From Candidatus Zixiibacteriota bacterium (GTDB lineage Bacteria > Zixibacteria > MSB-5A5 > GN15 > PGXB01): a stretch of 9,210 bases of DNA. The notes beneath the pieces are model-generated. The model had not been told where the DNA came from and searched no databases. It saw nothing but the letters and a program-made list of their open reading frames with translations. Made by a program: the position numbers and the translations under genes. The stretch is from positions 2,979,880-2,989,089 of the forward strand of contig LS998015.1 of NCBI GenBank assembly GCA_900498245.1. The letters are read 5' to 3'. Below are positions 6,730 through 9,210 of the stretch, one piece after another (within the stretch, counting starts at the first letter, position 1; every line of letters begins with the position of its first letter).

Positions 6730-8520
6730 CTATTTCTGCTCGGCGGCTTTTAGTTCTTGGAGATGGTCGGTGGCGACCTTGAGCAATTTTTCCATCTGGG
6801 CTTTTTCTTTCGGATCGGTTACCTGATCCATCTGGGACGAGAACATGCCGATCATTTGCTCCAGTTTGGCGGCATCGCTCATTTTTTGAATCATCTGTAC
6901 GAACTGGGCGAAGCGGGGATCTTCGCCGCCTTCGTCCTCGCCTCCGGCGGTGGCCTTAGTATTAATTAATAGCACATCGCGCTGGTCGGGGGCAAAATAG
7001 GTATTGGCGACGCGTTTGATATCATCGGCGGTCACCGAATCGCACATTTTCAGATTATTATTGGCTTCCTTCCAGTCGCCGTAAGCGGCATTCTGCCCCA
7101 GATAGAATATGATGCCCATTCCGGACATGATATCCATGGCCCGGATGTTCTGTACCCGCATCTGATTTTTCACCTTCTGAAGTTCCTCGGGAGAAACGGA
7201 ATTGTTTTTCAGATCGTCGACGACTTCATTAATGGCCGCTTCCAGTTGTTCAGCCTTGACGCCGGAGATACCTTCGGCAGAAATTTCAAAGGCGCCGGCA
7301 TATTTACGGGAATCCTGACTGGCGTTCACCGCCAGGGCCTCTCCCCCGAACATCCGCCGTCCCCCACCGCCGCTCGAGCTTTTGGCGATGGCTTTTTCCT
7401 CGACCAGCTTTTTGAACAGCCGTCCCGTCTTTCCGCCCATGATTCCGGCGAGGACCTGCAAGGGATAACTGTCCTTGTTTTTCCAGGCGACCGTATGATA
7501 CCAGATTTCAGCGGTGGGGCTGGTTTCGGCCTCGGCCAGAAGCATCTTCTCACCGCTCTGCTTTTCTTCCAGCGTGACGACATCGGGCGGATCGACTTTG
7601 CCCCGGGGAATCCGCTCGAAATATTTCTTGACCATCTTAATGGTCTCATCAGGTTTAAAATCCCCGACAAGAATCATAGTCAGATTGTTCGGAGAATAAT
7701 AGGTATTGTAATAGGCGTCGGCCTGTTCGCGGGTGATACTCTGCAAATCGGAGGGCCAACCGACCACCGGCCAGGCATAGGATGAGGACTTCCAGAACAT
7801 GGCCTGAAATTCCTCTTCGATCGAACCGGTCGGGGTCGATTCCAGACCGAGCCGACGCTCTTCGCGGACGACATCGCGTTCCGAATAGAATTCACGGAAG
7901 ACGGGGTTCTGAAAGCGATCCGATTCCAGCCACATGTATAATTCGAGTTTATTGCTGGGGATACGAACGAAATAGGCGGTCATATCTTCGGAGGTGAAAG
8001 CATTCATGAAGAAACCGCCGTTCTTGCTATAGATCTGGTCGAGTTGATCCTTGATAATGAGTTGCCGTTCGGCGACGACCAGACTGTCGAAGATTTTGTC
8101 CAGTTCGCGATAGCGCGGCGTTTTGGCTTCGGGGGCCAGCATATCATTGATTTGCCCGCGGCGGTATTCCTCGCGCATGGTACGTTCTTCGCCCCGCATC
8201 AGGGCACGCAACGAATCGAGCTGGGACATTATAACCAGTTCTCTGGTGATGTCCTTGGTGCCAATCGTTTTGGTTCCTTTAAACATCATATGCTCGAAGA
8301 GATGAGATATCCCGGTGATTCCGGGGATTTCATTGGCGGAACCGACCCGGGCGGCGATGGCGGCCATAACGGTCGGAGTTTCGTGGCGCTCGACCATCAG
8401 GACCTGCATGCCGTTATTCAGCCAATATTCTTTGGCGTCGATATTCTGTGCCGACGCCGTGGTGCCGAACAGACCGATAAGGGCCAGGGCGGCCACCAGA
8501 CAAAGAGAGCATTGTTTCAT
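6730..8520 (-). CDS. M16B zinc metallopeptidase, catalytic subunit
   Basis: A 596-residue secreted M16 peptidase. Residues 1-24 are a Sec signal peptide ending in TASA. The inverted zinc motif is complete: HLFEH (H73, E76, H77) followed by FKGT, with the third ligand most likely E221 in ERDVVREE. The gap between H77 and E221 is about 144 residues, against about 75 in classical members. The excess is a charged, probably helical insertion at about 95-162, a feature I associate with one bacterial subfamily. In the second half-domain the Arg/Tyr pair is missing (V373 and K380 in LVEEKAIAK). An acidic Gly/Glu linker at 526-534 leads to a helical C-terminal tail (about 535-596) beyond the usual M16 end. 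The ATG at 8520 has a modest GGGAAG site six bases upstream. It is first in the operon with its non-catalytic partner. Confidence 0.92.
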   Translation of the reverse strand: MKQCSLCLVAALALIGLFGTTASAQNIDAKEYWLNNGMQVLMVERHETPTVMAAIAARVGSANEIPGITGISHLFEHMMFKGTKTIGTKDITRELVIMSQLDSLRALMRGEERTMREEYRRGQINDMLAPEAKTPRYRELDKIFDSLVVAERQLIIKDQLDQIYSKNGGFFMNAFTSEDMTAYFVRIPSNKLELYMWLESDRFQNPVFREFYSERDVVREERRLGLESTPTGSIEEEFQAMFWKSSSYAWPVVGWPSDLQSITREQADAYYNTYYSPNNLTMILVGDFKPDETIKMVKKYFERIPRGKVDPPDVVTLEEKQSGEKMLLAEAETSPTAEIWYHTVAWKNKDSYPLQVLAGIMGGKTGRLFKKLVEEKAIAKSSSGGGGRRMFGGEALAVNASQDSRKYAGAFEISAEGISGVKAEQLEAAINEVVDDLKNNSVSPEELQKVKNQMRVQNIRAMDIMSGMGIIFYLGQNAAYGDWKEANNNLKMCDSVTADDIKRVANTYFAPDQRDVLLINTKATAGGEDEGGEDPRFAQFVQMIQKMSDAAKLEQMIGMFSSQMDQVTDPKEKAQMEKLLKVATDHLQELKAAEQK

Positions 8521-8559
8521 GCAGCACTTCCCGTTTTGAGGTAATATGACTTAGGGTGG

Positions 8560-8588
8560 ATTATATTCATGGAAAAATTCGCCATCGA
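8560..8588 (-). promoter_or_regulatory. Possible promoter of the M16 operon
   Basis: A perfect TATAAT lies on the minus strand at 8560-8565, and a weak -35 candidate, TCGATG (8583-8588), sits 17 bp upstream. Transcription would begin near 8553, about 33 nt before the ATG at 8520. The -10 box is convincing and the -35 is not, so help from an activator is possible. Confidence 0.5.
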
Positions 8589-8626
8589 TCACACAGCAGG
8601 GTACATTTACGCGGCCTCACTGAAAG

Positions 8627-8656
8627 TTGACAAAACGGCCGTAAATATAAGATTAT
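8627..8656 (+). promoter_or_regulatory. Possible plus-strand promoter, TTGACA box
   Basis: A perfect TTGACA (8627-8632) is followed after 18 bp by GATTAT (8651-8656), four of six matches; TATACT (8654-8659) is a better -10 but 21 bp away. The start site would lie about 200 nt upstream of the gene at 8865, giving a long leader. The box sits inside an interrupted inverted repeat. Confidence 0.4.
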
Positions 8657-8853
8657 ACTTCCGGTTGGTCAAGAGCGGGCGTCCGCCTTAACCCGTTATC
8701 AGGTTCCGAGAGGATCCTTATCTTCCCCGCAAAGAATCGGTTATCCTGCTATCTTGCTATGGTTCATATTCTTACAAATGGTCAATTTTGTGAAGGGCCA
8801 TGCCGATAATAATAAAGAGCCCCCGGCTCGATTATCCCTAACCCCCTAATTAA

Positions 8854-8860
8854 GGGAGGA
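8854..8860 (+). promoter_or_regulatory. Strong ribosome binding site
   Basis: GGGAGGA ends four bases before the ATG at 8865. It is among the best Shine-Dalgarno sites in the window and fixes the start of the truncated plus-strand gene. CCCT (8844-8847) could pair with AGGG (8853-8856) and partly mask it, but this stem is only 4 bp. Confidence 0.7.
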
Positions 8861-8864
8861 ATAT

Positions 8865-9210
8865 ATGACAAGCGGTTTTGATAATGATTATTCGCGTCAG
8901 GCCGTTTCCGTAACCCATGGTGAGCCGCCGTTCAAGATGCTGCGGATTCTTTCGACTATTATCACAATCTTCGCCATCCTGGCCGCGATCGGGACAGTTC
9001 TCTCGTGCATATCGGTGTTTCGGTCGAGCATGCTTATCATGTATGGCTCGCTCGGAATCATCGCGGTCGGCATTACGGCTCTCGCCGGCGGAATTGTAGT
9101 CGTGTTTCTCCTGACGACCGCCGAATTGATCAAAGTTTTCCTGACTGTGGAGCAAAACACCCGGACCACGAACGACTGGCTCCGGAAGCGCTCTATGGAA
9201 CGTCAGGAAG
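8865..9210 (+). CDS. Small two-helix membrane protein, 3' end cut off
   Basis: The first 115 codons of a gene that runs past the right edge. I cannot name it. The product begins with about 25 polar residues, then has two hydrophobic helices at about 28-51 and 57-83, joined by a very short turn. A charged segment follows, ELIKVFLTVEQNTRTTNDWLRK (87-108 taken together; key residues E87, K90, E96, N98, R100). This hairpin plus an E-N-T-R segment recurs in many small bacterial membrane proteins of unknown function, a resemblance recalled and not searched. No signal peptide or catalytic motif is seen. The GGGAGGA site upstream and the absence of stops to the window edge support it; the minus-strand frames in the same place lack comparable support. 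It is transcribed divergently from the M16 operon, and no functional link is shown. Confidence 0.7.
   Translation, partial: MTSGFDNDYSRQAVSVTHGEPPFKMLRILSTIITIFAILAAIGTVLSCISVFRSSMLIMYGSLGIIAVGITALAGGIVVVFLLTTAELIKVFLTVEQNTRTTNDWLRKRSMERQE

Larger units (their letters stand above)
8521..8864. other. Divergent intergenic region
   Basis: These 344 bp separate the M16 operon (leftward) from the membrane-protein gene (rightward). A promoter candidate exists on each strand (8560-8588 minus, 8627-8656 plus). An interrupted inverted repeat, TTTAC-GC-GGCC (8606-8616) with GGCCGTAAA (8637-8645), surrounds the plus-strand -35 box and could be an operator. A short hairpin (GAGCC 8817-8821 with GGCTC 8825-8829) lies in the leader of the rightward gene. 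From about 8660 to 8810 I see no gene, tRNA or clear repeat. Confidence 0.6.

Noticed and set aside
8850-9169. Minus-strand frames at the right edge
   Set aside because: They are antisense to the membrane-protein gene, are highly charged and low in hydrophobic pattern, and lack the strong ribosome binding site seen on the plus strand.

Overview
The window carries six complete protein genes on the minus strand and the start of a seventh on the plus strand. G+C is moderate, Shine-Dalgarno sites are mostly clear, and E. coli-like -35/-10 boxes and intrinsic terminators can be read. Three genes encode secreted metallopeptidases with Sec-type signal peptides. This suggests a Gram-negative bacterium with a periplasm that degrades peptides and short-chain acyl-CoAs. 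The gene styles resemble uncultured FCB-type phyla such as Zixibacteria, but that is an impression and was not tested.

Layout, following minus-strand transcription from right to left. (1) 8520-5208: two M16B peptidase genes 25 bp apart. The first has the HXXEH zinc site and the second has lost it, while the second keeps the Arg/Tyr pair that the first lacks. They look like the two halves of one heterodimeric enzyme. A TATAAT promoter lies upstream and a 10-bp-stem terminator (5158-5187) ends the unit. (2) 4992-3343: a strong promoter (5047-5075) drives hbd (3-hydroxybutyryl-CoA dehydrogenase) and crt (short-chain enoyl-CoA hydratase), 18 bp apart. The unit ends in a GC-rich hairpin plus seven Ts (3302-3335). 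(3) 3301-1073: a secreted M1-family metallopeptidase of 742 residues, whose most likely ATG touches the T-tract of that terminator. (4) 1019-378: a LysE/RhtB-type membrane exporter, possibly read from its own leaderless promoter.

At the left edge (1-300) no gene is visible. The stretch is a crowded series of unrelated inverted repeats, typical of dispersed intergenic repeat elements. At the right edge, a 344-bp divergent intergenic region separates the M16 operon from a plus-strand gene that runs off the window. That gene encodes a small two-helix membrane protein of unknown function.

Functionally, the M16 pair and the M1 enzyme would cut peptides outside the cytoplasmic membrane, and the exporter could release excess amino acids or similar solutes. 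The hbd-crt pair performs two consecutive steps of short-chain acyl-CoA metabolism in the cytoplasm. No new defence, mobile or biosynthetic system is apparent. The points most worth a second look are the complementary M16 pair, the terminator against the M1 start codon, and the repeat cluster.
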